Below, in pieces: positions 45,562 through 55,203 of a stretch of 64,000 bases of DNA. The stretch's first letter is position 1; the number at the start of each line of letters is the position of its first letter. A program made the translations under genes and the position numbers. The stretch comes from Sciurus carolinensis. Taxonomy: Eukaryota; Chordata; Mammalia; Rodentia; Sciuridae. The DNA lies in the NCBI RefSeq assembly GCF_902686445.1, contig NC_062217.1, positions 175,277,598-175,341,597 on the forward strand, read 5' to 3'. A model generated the notes under the pieces. It had not been told where the DNA came from, searched no databases, and was given only the letters and a program-made list of their open reading frames with translations.

Positions 45562-45607
45562 CCTGAAGGTTCTCCTCCTGCAGCCCGGAGGCTCCGCTCT
45601 GCGACAT
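45562..45607 (-). CDS. BNIP3: BNIP3 coding exon 1
   Basis: 46 bp from the ATG (45607-45605) to a GTGAGG donor. It encodes MSQSGASGLQEENLQ and the first base of G16. The six exons together give 195 codons, that is 194 residues plus stop, the classical BNIP3 length. BNIP3 is an outer-mitochondrial-membrane mitophagy receptor induced by HIF-1 in hypoxia. The frame remains open upstream to an in-frame ATG at 45772, giving a possible 55-residue N-terminal extension (see finding). I chose the internal ATG because it gives the conserved MSQ(S/N)GA start. Confidence 0.97.
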
Positions 45608-45834
45608 GGCGCCGGAGGGCGGCTGGACGGCGGGGTTGCGCTCGGCTGCGGCTGCGCCTCGGCGGCGACCGCGGTAGAGGACGCGCGCCGCTGGCCGGCC
45701 GCTCAGCACTGAGCCGGCGCCGCGCGGGACCAGGGAACACGCGGGGCGGGGCGGGGCAGCCTCGAGGCGCACCAGGAGGCGTCGGTCATTGGCCGCGGGG
45801 CGGAGCCTGCGTTGAGCGCGACGCCGGGCGCGTG

Positions 45835-46230
45835 CGGCACGTGCAGCGCGTGCGCGGGGTGGGGCCTGAGGCGCGTGCGTGCAGGAGGGTGTACGTGCGA
45901 GGGGCCGGCCCGACTTCTACAGGGTGGGCCCCGCCGCGCGCCGGTACAGGAGGGCGTACATACGAGGGGCGGGGCCCGCGACCCACGGGCTGGGCGTGCG
46001 TGGGGTGGGGCCTGCTGCACGTGCGTGCAGGAGTGCATACATGCAGGGGGCGGACCCGACTCTACGGAATGGGCGTGCGTGGGGTGAGGTCAGCGGTGCG
46101 TGCGTGCAGGAGGTCATATGTGCGAGGGGCGGAGCCCGACGTACGGAATGGGCGTGCGTGGGGTGGGGCCTGCGGCGCGTGCGGGCCGCTAGGCATACGT
46201 GCGAGGGGGCGGTCCGAGAGACCTGAGGGG
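45835..46230. repeat. BNIP3: GC-rich ~80-bp minisatellite in the BNIP3 promoter
   Basis: About five diverged units, tracked by CAGGAG and its equivalents at 45882, 45947, 46028, 46107 and 46187 (steps 65, 81, 79, 80). Each has GGGCGTGCGTGGGGTGGGG, a G/CGTGCAGGAG core, a TACGTGCGAGGGGCGG-like part and then CCCGAC. ACGTG cores occur at 45893, 46018 (within CACGTG) and 46197, and GCGTG cores are more frequent. GGGGCGGGG-type GC boxes recur too. Confidence 0.9.
45838..45843 (-). promoter_or_regulatory. BNIP3: Hypoxia-response-type site (CACGTG)
   Basis: GCACGTGC palindrome (45837-45844) about 230 bp upstream of the BNIP3 ATG. ACGTG is the HIF binding core. A functional HIF-1 site at a similar distance is established in human BNIP3; that this is the orthologous site is inference. 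The palindrome could also serve E-box factors of the MYC/USF type. Confidence 0.7.
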
Positions 46231-47224
46231 CGGGGCGGGGCGGGGCGGGAGGGCGGAGCCTGCTGCCGGCGGGGAGGCGCCGGCGGGGGGGGGCGCTGCG
46301 GGTGACTGGGCTCGTTCTTCCCGCGGGCGAGCACCCTGCAGCAGCGCGGGCCGCGGTGTGGCCGGCCGAGGAAGGCTCCCCTGCGGGGCCGCGGGGCCCG
46401 CGCCCAGGGACGCGGTCCATCTGGGCCTACTCACCGGCCCTTATCACCCCGCTGCCTCTCGCGCAGGTTTCTCCCCCAGGAAAAAACGTAGACGCTGTAT
46501 TGCACCAGCCGCGGAGAACAGTGCCGCCCGAGAATCGGACCCTCGTGGACGGCGGGGCGCCCGGGGTGGGCCCAGGGTTCCCGTGCCCCCGGCCTAGGTT
46601 CGGCGACCAGCAGGACTGAGCAGAGCAAAGTACGCGTGCCCTGGTGACAGCCCGAGGAGGGCCTGGGCAGCCAGAGGAGGGCCTGGGCTTCTCCAGCCGA
46701 AGCGGAAACGTGATCCCAGCGAATGGTTCTTTGCCTTTGGAATGAAAAAGGCAGTTCCCCCAGGACTCCAGCCTCAAAACCCTCAGAGAGTTTGTGGAGT
46801 GGATGTGTCCTCCTGAAGGGAGGAGCCCTAGACCGCCTTGCACACCCCCATGAAAGCCCTGGCTGAGTCCTCCCAGTGATTGTTGCTAATGTGGCTGAGA
46901 AGCCAAAAGCAGTTGTTAATATTCCTAAGAAAAAGTATGATCTTGCTCTAAAACGCTGGGATTTCAGTTAAGATACTGGGTGTCAGTAAACCTGTGCATT
47001 CAGGACTTAATTTATTCAGGAGAGGAAAGTTCCAGATTCTGACATTTAGAAATATGTTGCTTGAAAAAGCATAATAATTCTTAAGATGATAGAATACTGT
47101 CACTAGAAAACTAAATAAAGGCTCTTTCAATTTGAGAAAGAAAAACAGGAAAGGAAAAAACAGTAAGGACATGACAGATTGAAATATCAGACTTCGTTCC
47201 ATATGTTTATGGAATCTTACTTGT

Positions 47225-47312
47225 CTTTTTTGCAGTACTCGGATTGAGCCCAGGGCCTTGCTTATGCTAGGCAAGCACACTACCTCTGAGCTGCATCCCA
47301 GCCCTTGTTGAT
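47225..47312 (-). mobile_element. ID SINE, minus
   Basis: 'gattgagcccagggccttgc', 'tatgctaggcaagcacacta' and 'ctgagctgcatcccagccct' are the reverse complement of a full ID body. Confidence 0.85.
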
Positions 47313-48127
47313 ATGAACTATAATAGCAACTCACCGAAAATGCACACTTAAGTCAGGTACTCTTGGATCTTTAAAAAATTTGGCTGTGTTAGATGACTTT
47401 AAAAATTCTTAGAAATGATACTGGTTACATTCTGAATATGATATAACTCTAAACATTACCTACGAAAGGAACCCCCCCAAAAAAGTCACCCAATTGTGGT
47501 TATGAAACCCTTCTAAATTACTGTAAATTAAAAATCAAAAGAAACTATAGTTCATTTAGAAATGAAAGGCACTGAATAGCACTTCCCAGATGAGAGGTTG
47601 TATGTAGTACTCCAGTTAATAAATGAACAAAAAAGAATGTCACTAATTTGTACATATATGACTGCATGACCAATGTGATCCTGCAACATGTACAATCAGA
47701 AAAGTGAGAAATCATACTCAATTTATATATGATTTATCAAAATGCATAAATGCATTTTATAGTCATGTATATCTAATTAGAACAAATTAAAAATTAATTT
47801 TAAAGAAAGAATGTTACTAGTTTGCACTTCTACTGAGTTAATCTTTTAACAGTCACCAGTATTGCGAAGAGAGAATTCCCTCCCTTCTGCTGGAAGGACC
47901 TGACAGCCTGTGAAAAAGTTCTGACTTTGCACACCCTCCCGCAGAGAACCTGGACCTAAGCAAACCTTTGGAGCTGTCTACCAACTTCAGCAAGTGGAGA
48001 GACGGAAGAGTGTATGAACCGACAGTGAAAGGTTGGGGTGAGCAAAATACAGAGTTTTTTCCATAACACAATGTAAGAGAAAAAAAAGGAGATGGATTTG
48101 TTTCCTGATTTAAGAAAATAAGAGAGT

Positions 48128-48293
48128 AGATGAGCACAGTGGTACATACCTGTAATCCCAGCAACTCAGGAGGCTGAGCGGGAGGATTACATGTTTGAAG
48201 CCAACCTCAGCAACTTAGTGAAACTCTCAAAATTTTAGAAAGGCCTGATGATTTAGCTCACTGATGGAACACCCCTGGGTTCAATCCAGTACC

Positions 48294-48328
<35 letters not shown>

Positions 48329-48330
48329 CC
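48128..48330 (+). mobile_element. Composite B1-ID SINE with long A tail
   Basis: Complete order of B1 body ('acctgtaatcccagcaactc'), linker and ID half ('gatttagctcactgatggaa', 'gggttcaatccagtaccgc'). A pure A run of about 30 to 48326 marks this as one of the younger copies. Confidence 0.9.
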
Positions 48331-48954
48331 AAGCAAAGTTTCCATAAAGTAGATTTTGAAGATTTTAGAGATTATTAGTTACTTTAGATGTGATAATGTT
48401 ATTTTTAATAGTTTTTTTCTGTATACTTGATGAAATATTTATGGATAAAATAATATGTCTTGAATTGTCTTCAGAATAACAGGACAGGTAGTGGTTGAAG
48501 GTATAGATGGGATGGAATTTGCCGTGACTTGATAATTATTGAAACTGGTTGATGAGTACACAAGGGTTGGCTTTATTATTCTGCCTGCTTTTTGCACAGT
48601 TTAAATCTTTTCACAGACTATCCCTCCCAAAAAAAGACCATATTTAATCAATATGTACCGAAACCCAAGTGGGAAAGGTGGCATTCTGAACCTATCTTTA
48701 TAGTCCTACCTTCCTCTCAAGACCTTGTTGAAGTGACAGTAACGAAATAGGAAAGAGAATGAACCTACAGCCAGGAATTGGGGTTGGCTCTCCAGTGCCA
48801 GGAGTCTAAAGCCTGCTGGAAGCTGAAGTTAACAGCACCTTATGGCCAAAGTCAGAGGTTTTGTGAGACACTGGAGTTCATTTTTTAAATGCTTTAAGCA
48901 TATGCTAATACTTCGCACTACAACCCTAGTCCAACCCACAAATGTGTGGGTGCA

Positions 48955-49142
48955 CAAGTATGTGCAGCACTAGAGATTGAACCCAGAGACACTCTACCCC
49001 TGAGCTACACCCCCAGCTCTTTTTACTTTTTATTTTGAGACAGTTCTTGCTAAGTTTCCGAGACTGGCCTCAAACTTGAGATCCTTCAGCCTCAGCCTCC
49101 CAAGTAGCTGGGATTACAGTTGTGTGCCACTGTGCCCAGTCA
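48955..49142 (-). mobile_element. Composite B1-ID SINE, minus
   Basis: 'gattgaacccagagacactc' and 'tgagctacacccccagctct', then inverted B1 ending 'gctgggattacagttgtgtg'. A T-rich linker separates the halves. Confidence 0.88.
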
Positions 49143-50104
49143 ACAAAGGTTTAAATGCAAGTGTTCCCTTCCCACTTAGAACCTCCTACAACTCCCTGCA
49201 ACATCAGCACTGGGAAGCACCACACATAGGAGAGACCTGAGGGGCAGTCTTCACATGACTTCACTGCACATGTGCCTTTGAACCCAGGGGACATATATGG
49301 CAGGGGCGGGGTCAGCCTTGCCAGAGAAACCTAGAGGAGCCCTAAGTTACAGTTGGGGATCAAGAAAAACAAAAGTGGGACCAGGGAAAGCAAGCTCCCA
49401 TGGAAGTCCACTCCAGTTGACTTGCTCCAAGTTCACTGAGACTAGACCCAAGTCCATCATCTGTTCACACCTGGAAAGCCAGCGCTCAGGAGATGAGAGT
49501 CAGTGGGGAAGAAATAAGATTTATTGAAGGGCTGGGGCCCTGAGAAGGTGAGGGGAGCTCTCAGCCCCCAGGAAAGGCCATCTTGGGTAACTCCAGTGTT
49601 TGATAAGGCTTTGATCGGGAGGGAAGGAGGGCAGTGGGCCCTAGGCAAGAAGGCTGCCTGCTGGGTGCGCATCTCCTCGTCCAGGGTACAATGGGCATGG
49701 TCACCTTTCTTTAACCTCAAGCTGGAACATGGCAATGGACCTTGGTCTCCTGGGGCTCGTTCCTGTGATTCTATAGAAAAGTGTCTTCTCTGCTAGTTAA
49801 ATCTCAAGCAGTTGGTAGGACTTTGTGCTGAAAGAGGGGAGGCAAGCACCGATGGGGTCTGGAGGCCTGCAGAAGGGTGTGCAGCAGTTCACTTGTTATT
49901 CACACAGAGGTAGCTCTTCCTGAGATCCCAGGATGCCGGGCAGAGGGAGCTCATGAAGCAGTGGCAACTGGTAGACCTTCCCTGTTTGATCGCACAGAAG
50001 TGGTCGTCAGATTGAAGTGATGATGCAGCTGCTGGTGGAAGTTTGAAAGTTACCCTTCCACGTTTAAGTAGGCATCCAAGTTTTTCATCATAAATGTAAA
50101 CAGT

Positions 50105-50262
50105 TACCAGCATGGAGGCCCATGCCTGTCACCCCAGCTACTTGGGAGGCTGTGGTTAGCTTGGACATGTTAGCAAGATGCTGTCTCAAATAAAACATAA
50201 AAAGTGCTAGGGATGTAGCTCAATGGTAGAGCAACCCTACCGCCAGCACCACAAAAAGCAAA
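50105..50262 (+). mobile_element. Composite B1-ID SINE
   Basis: 'aggcccatgcctgtcacccc' start, B1 body partly deleted, then 'gctagggatgtagctcaatg' and 'accgccagcaccac'. Confidence 0.8.
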
Positions 50263-50275
50263 ATTACTTTTGAGA

Positions 50276-50360
50276 GGCTGGGGGTGTAGCATCCACAAGG
50301 CACTGGGCTCAGTCCCCAGCACTACCTCCCAGAATTTCTTTTCTTTTTTTTTTTTTTTAG
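50276..50360 (+). mobile_element. Short ID SINE followed by T run
   Basis: 'gaggctgggggtgtagcatc', 'caaggcactgggctcagtcc' and 'ccagcacta'. It abuts a T-rich run, so it may be truncated by another insertion. Confidence 0.65.
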
Positions 50361-51394
50361 TTTTGGTAAGATGGGATGGGAACCACATGTATTGGAACAC
50401 ACAGTGAAGAGGAAGGCGTGTTCCATGCACATGTACATCTTGCAATACTGACTTCCATTACAACTGGGTGCACCCAAACCCACATCTATACCACAGTATT
50501 TGAAATAGAAAGTACTCATGTTTTTAATATGTGGTCACAAAAATTCTGTCTCCATGTACGTATCTGTTCTAGGCTCCACATTCCCCCTTTTTAAAAGTAC
50601 ATACTCATGCATGACTTCTCTCTAAAGCAAATATTTGGGCAACATTTCACACACAGGAATTAGTGATGAATGTTTCATGGAATATATGATCTCATGATCT
50701 ATAATTATTTGGTCTACAAAATTATGAACCATGCTTACTTTTTTTGCAAATAGTAACCCTGAAGAAAGGCTAAAATTGGGCAGGGAGGAGGTTATTTGTC
50801 TTGATACAACTCAGCATCCAGCCAAGGGAGAAAGGAAAGGTCTGTGCTAAGCACACAGAGAAATAATCAGTATCCTTAACAACACAGTTGTTCTGATGAA
50901 TACACTTTTCTCAAGGGGATCTGTCCATTCATACTGCAAACACCATCCACAGCATGGGATAAGGGGGCAAATATTCTCACAGATTTCCAACAGGTTCATA
51001 CAACAGGTTTGCAAACTTGATATCTGTCCATATGGATTTAATATGCAAACCCTTGCTTTATCTTCACTTCTAACCTTCGTGTAAGAAGAGTTGCACAGAT
51101 GCAAAAGCAGACAGAAAAGATCAAATTCCAACATGCACCTAGCCAAATAGATAAGTGGAATCTACTGCTCCAGTCAGTTATCACCCTCCAAGCATACACC
51201 TGGCAGTTGAGCTCCAGATGGCTGTCCCACACCTCTCTACCAGTCCTCTCCACCTCCTCAAAATGCACAGGTCATCTGGTCCACCATCTCTTCATTTTCT
51301 GCATCTTGGCTGACTTCAGGTAGCCGCCGTCGGTTTCTTCCTGAAGGCCGGTGCCACTGATTCCTCATATGCTGAAAAGAATCTCTTCTGGTTC

Positions 51395-52330
51395 ACCAGC
51401 GTGCACTCTTTACACACTTTTCTTGAATCTCATTTTGCTGAGAAGAAGATTGGAGTAACGGCTTTTCGCCATCCATACCAGATTCTTCATGTTTTACTTT
51501 GCTAAGGTGATGGTGTGAAATCCAGCCATGAAGACAGTTTGAAGTTCATATACTTGCCCATTAAGTGGTACCTTAGAAGTTTTAGAAACTGGTACTTTTT
51601 CTTGTTTTACACTTTTCATTTCATGAGCAGCGTGGGAATCTTCTTTCAATCTCTGTATTGCCATAAATTCATACTTCTTCTGTACATTATCCAAATGAGC
51701 TTAACTCTTTTAGCCTGAAGTTCCATCTTCCTGTTTTCTTCACTTACTTCATTTAACTGTTTTTTTAAGTTATCATTCAATTCTTTCAATGCATCAAAAG
51801 AGGATCTTAGTCTCTTGCTTTCTTTATTCCTTTTCTTAAGAATTTCATTTAAGTGTTCAACTTCTGCATCAAGTTGCTCCTTTAGAATCTGAAATCTTGT
51901 AAGAATCTCTTGTTCAACAACTCTAATTTTACTCAAGGCATTTTCATGTCTGAAAAGCAGTGGTTCTCTTTCAACTAAAAAACTTTCTTGCTTTTGAAGT
52001 TCTTCAGCAAAATCCTGTTGTGCTGCAGTTTCGCACTATATCCTCCACTCCTTTACTTTGTTGTCCTATCACTAAGGGCTGAAAGACTCCAGTTCTGGGC
52101 TTACACACTTACCATCTTCTCTGTCTTGATTTACTTGATGTGGAAGTAAGGTCTGCTTGTTTGACACTTTGAACTTTGGAGAGTTGGCACTTTTCAAAGA
52201 AGAGTCACTGACATCGCGACATTCAGTCCGAGGTCTTGATGAGGCCCTATGTATTGGCAGATCAACTACTACTCGATCACACTGAACCAAAATAGAAGAT
52301 GTGCAGCTGCATGTTGAGGTAAGACCCATA
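51395..52330 (-). pseudogene. CCDC138: CCDC138 retrocopy fragment
   Basis: Read on the minus strand this block gives long stretches that match the coiled-coil part of CCDC138: SSRPRTEC near 52.24 kb, AAQQDFAEELQKQ near 52.01 kb, NALSKIRVVEQEILTRFQIL and AEVEHLNEILKKRNKESKRL near 51.85 kb. Also present are LRSSFDALKELNDNLKKQLN, EFMAIQRLK near 51.66 kb and VPLNGQVYELQTVFM. Several exons are joined without introns, with frameshifts and in-frame stops between the pieces, so it is a processed pseudogene. Similarity stops after IQEKCVK near 51.4 kb. Around 52.05-52.13 kb about 90 bp does not match the known order and includes a GTAAGT-like donor. CCDC138 is a centrosome-related coiled-coil protein of poorly known function. 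Confidence 0.85.
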
Positions 52331-52349
52331 GAAAAGTATTGCATTTTTT

Positions 52350-53190
52350 ATATCTCCAAGATCCAGTGTCCTCTCCTCTTCTCTGTTCCAGTAGGTGTCC
52401 ACTCTGAGAGCAAGTTTGGGCCCAGGAATTGACTGCTGAGGACTCTAGGCTGTGGGAAATGTGGTAAGAGTGCTGGGTCCAGGAGCACCGTGGCTTGAAC
52501 TGGCAAATCTCTTCCTTCAGGGGCTCCCCATCCCAGTGCAGACCCCACTGATTGGGTCACTTCTTCCACGATCAGAGGCAGACGACAAACCACTACAGTT
52601 TGGATATTTGCCACATGCCCAAGAGTACAGACTGAAGATCTTGGGACCAAGGGTGAGCAAACCAGACTGGTTCACAGGCATGGAGACTGAGAGACTGGTG
52701 AATGTCTCCAACTGTCGTTGCAATCCCATTCCTGATGCAAAATCAGAGACCTCGGGCATGAATGTAGCCCTGCTGCAGGTAACTTTGCCTTAGCCTAGGC
52801 TGGTGGGCAAGGGGAGGCTGAGCTCAGTCCACACAATGCCCTAACTGGTTTGGCATGCCTGAGCTGGAGCTGAAAAAGAACACATCATACTGCCACCAGC
52901 ACCCACAACATCCCCACACCTGGCAAAGGACAAAAATTTGAGGTCTTGGAAAGAAGTGTCTCCATCTTTAATATCTTGGCAAGGAGGAATACGACATTCT
53001 TTGGATTTCCTTTCATTTTAATTTTGTTCTTTGTTGTTTACTTTCCCATTTTTTAACACTTTTATCCAATTTTATTAAATGTTTTAATTATTTAGATGAA
53101 TTTTTGCTCTTGTCTCTACTTTCTCATTTTTATTCCTTTTTCTTTCTTTGCATTTTTCTTCTTTCTTCTGTTTCCTCCCTATAAAACTTT
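52350..53190. other. Unassigned sequence between the two pseudogene blocks
   Basis: Contains a 113-codon plus-strand ORF (52452-52793) that I do not recognise, then T-rich low-complexity sequence (about 52.98-53.19 kb). It could be untranslated or intergenic sequence of a read-through retrocopy, or unrelated. Confidence 0.5.
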
Positions 53191-53204
53191 ATCCAGTATT
53201 TTTT

Positions 53205-53530
53205 TTTGCACAGTAGTGAGGATCAAACCCAGGGTTGCTCTTCCACTGAGCTACTAGCCTTTTTTATTTTTTACTTTTAAGACAGATTATCAGGGCTGGG
53301 ACTGTAGCTAAGTGGCAGAGCACTTGCCTAGCATGTGTGAGGCAGTAGGTTTGATCCTTAGCACCACATAAAATAAATAAAGGCATTCTTCCCATCTACA
53401 ACAACAAGAAAGAAAGAGAGAGAGAGACAGGGTATCATGAAATACCCAGGCTAACATCAAACTTGAAATAGTCCTACCTCAGCCTCCAGAGTAGATGGGA
53501 TTATAGTTGTGAGTCAATGTGCCCAACTAC
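53205..53530. mobile_element. Cluster of three SINE pieces
   Basis: An inverted ID body (about 53205-53282), a full ID in plus orientation (53290-53400, 'gctgggactgtagctaagtg', 'cttgcctagcatgtgtgagg') and an inverted B1 (53425-53530, 'gacagggtatcatgaaatac'). The second appears inserted into a composite SINE, splitting it. Confidence 0.75.
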
Positions 53531-53737
53531 TTCAGTATTAATTTTACTTTCATTAAGGTTTAATTTTTAACCTATTCTATATTATGAGTACCCTTTCTTC
53601 TCACTGCTTAGTGGGGTTGTAGAGGTTCTTTTTTATATGGTTTTATTGTATGTTGATATATGATTTCCTTTAAGTTGTTTGTTGTTACTGGTGGTCATTT
53701 TCTCCTCTCGAACCAGCACTATGGATTAAGCCCAGCA

Positions 53738-53965
53738 CCTTTAGGACCAAAGGCCAAATCTCCAGAATTACTGAAAGCCAAATCTGCAAATGACAGTCCT
53801 CTACCACTTCCAAATCCAAATGAAACTGTTTTACTTTCCACTGGGCTTGTAGATTCTTCGTCAGTTTCCTTTCTAGTAGACAAATCTATAGGTTTGTCCA
53901 CAGTTGCAGAGGAAACAGATGATGAACTAATAAGTTTGGTAATAGAATCAGATTTACAGAAAAAT
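53738..53965 (-). pseudogene. RANBP2: RANBP2 fragment, second part
   Basis: On the minus strand it reads [60 protein letters not shown] and [14 protein letters not shown]. It matches the linker before the last Ran-binding domain of the nuclear pore protein RANBP2 (also in its RGPD relatives). Similarity ends at about 53.74 kb. The large internal exon of RANBP2 would account for the absence of introns, so by itself this fragment does not prove retrotransposition. Confidence 0.85.
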
Positions 53966-54194
53966 GCTGCAGTCACTTAAGTCCCACCTGTATATACACT
54001 GAGAGTTGTGCTAGTTATTTCCTCACTCTGGGATTTCTGACAATGAGCTTCAAGCCTCCAGCAGGCGACTCAGGATGGGATTTGCCCCACCTAAAGGTCG
54101 GAGCTCCGGCTTCCAGGATTATCCAAGATGGCTGCTCTGGCTTCCAAATGTGTTGGCAAATGGAGAGCTGCAGCTCAGGGTGTGGCCGTGGTCA

Positions 54195-54470
54195 GCAGGA
54201 GGTCCTGGAGGCGGGATGCCGTTGGTCTGGCAGGGGTCCTGGAGGTCCGGTGTGTTTGGTGTGGTTGTGGGATCCTGGAGGCCAGTTGCAATCAGTCAGT
54301 CTGGGGTCCTCGTGATAGGGCGCAGTCAGTTGGTCTAGGGGTCCTGGCAGCAGGGAGCAGTCAGTCGATGTGAGGGCCCCAGAGGCAGGGAGTGATCGGT
54401 CAGGCTGAGGGATCCTGGAGATGGGGCTCAGTCTGTCCAGCCAGGGGTCCTACAGGGCCTGGCTGTTGTC
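54195..54470 (+). repeat. Degenerate ~35-bp tandem with GGTCCTGGAG core
   Basis: Around eight spaced copies of a G(G/A)TCCTGGAG-like start followed by CAGTCAGT or GGTCTGG wording, at roughly 34-36 bp intervals. It is GC-rich and preceded by 'ccaagatggctgctc'. This resembles promoter monomers of LINEs or an LTR-internal repeat, but I cannot decide which. Confidence 0.65.
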
Positions 54471-54707
54471 TCAAAATGGCAGCAGCCAAGTGTAATCAAA
54501 CCTGCAGGTACTGTAACAGTGAACTTCCAGGCAACAGCAGGCAGCTGGTGCTCCACTGGTGGTCGGTGATCAGTTTGCTGACTCTTGTCAGAGGATCGGG
54601 AGGTGAACCTTATGCGTTGGGTGATGGATAGGTGTAAGGCAGGCGATGGACAGGCAAGAGGCAGGCAAATGGTGGATGATAGGTGCCAAGAAACCTGGTG
54701 AAGTTTT

Positions 54708-54850
54708 GACTGGCACTGCACCTTAAATCTATAGCTCAATTTTGGACAATCTAATATTCTAACTACATTGAGTGTACCAGTTCATAAATAATATGGCTCT
54801 CTGCTTACTTAGATTCACTCTATCTACTAGCCCCACCCATCATTACCATT
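54708..54850 (-). mobile_element. LINE-1 ORF2 3' fragment, antisense
   Basis: Plus-strand text 'ccttaaatctatagctcaat', 'tctaactacattgagtgtac' and 'atggctctctgcttacttag' is the reverse complement of the conserved end of L1 ORF2. No A tail is visible. Confidence 0.7.
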
Positions 54851-54914
54851 TGCTAAGAACATTCTGTTGTTTACTACATCAGCAAAGTCAATGGAATCAA
54901 AAGAAAACAATGAA

Positions 54915-55203
54915 GACGTTCTTTTCTGAGCTTCCTGAACTTTTTGAAGCTCTGACTGAAAGTCTTCCCCATTTCCATTGTCCTCATCAGTATCACTGCA
55001 GACTCCACAAAAAATGTAGATGGGAGCTTTACTGAATTTGGTTTTGCTTTCTCTTCAACTGTAGGCTTCTTTTCCCAGACAATAACATACTCTTTCTCAT
55101 TGTCTGCTAGATTTTCTTCTAATGGCCTATGTTTTTCTGAGTCATCCAGATAGAGTTTTCCATTAAGTTTCTTGACAGTCATTTCAAAATCTTCATCTTG
55201 CGC
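54915..55203 (-). pseudogene. RANBP2: RANBP2 fragment, first part
   Basis: On the minus strand it reads [40 protein letters not shown] and [21 protein letters not shown] one-base shift follows, after which it reads [20 protein letters not shown] and QKVQEAQK. This is the stretch of RANBP2 directly before the part at 53.74-53.97 kb. The frameshift near 55.0 kb and the start inside the source protein make it a dead fragment. Confidence 0.87.

Larger units (their letters stand above)
45320..46650. promoter_or_regulatory. BNIP3: CpG island covering the BNIP3 promoter
   Basis: Very high G+C with frequent CpG from the SINE edge to about 46.65 kb, sharply different from the sequence beyond 46.7 kb. 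It spans BNIP3 exon 1, the 5' UTR and the tandem array upstream. GC boxes occur at about 45742-45757 and 46228-46246. No TATA box was found near the likely start. A CCAAT box lies on the gene strand at 45792-45788. Confidence 0.85.
46651..51300. other. Region upstream of BNIP3 without recognised genes
   Basis: AT-rich from about 46.9 to 48.7 kb. It contains one inverted ID element, three composite SINEs and one further ID element. Between about 49.3 and 50.0 kb an antisense AATAAA-like signal near 49516 sits in a segment that might be an old LTR. No ORF shows a family signature. Confidence 0.65.
53966..54914. mobile_element. Insertion of ~0.95 kb splitting the RANBP2 fragment
   Basis: The two RANBP2 pieces are in order but separated by about 950 bp of unrelated sequence. 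The insert contains a degenerate tandem of ~35 bp units (about 54195-54470) and a LINE-1 ORF2-like antisense piece (54708-54850). I could not find a clear target-site duplication, so it may be a compound of several events. Confidence 0.55.

Noticed and set aside
45832..46305. Several 110-160 codon ORFs in the BNIP3 CpG island
   Set aside because: Caused by lack of stop codons in the GC-rich ~80-bp repeat; no evidence for a divergent protein-coding gene.
50847..51146. 99-codon minus-strand ORF just beyond the CCDC138 fragment
   Set aside because: It might be more of the retrocopy, but I could not match it to CCDC138 or another protein.
52452..52793. 113-codon plus-strand ORF
   Set aside because: Opposite in strand to the surrounding pseudogenes and without a recognisable domain.
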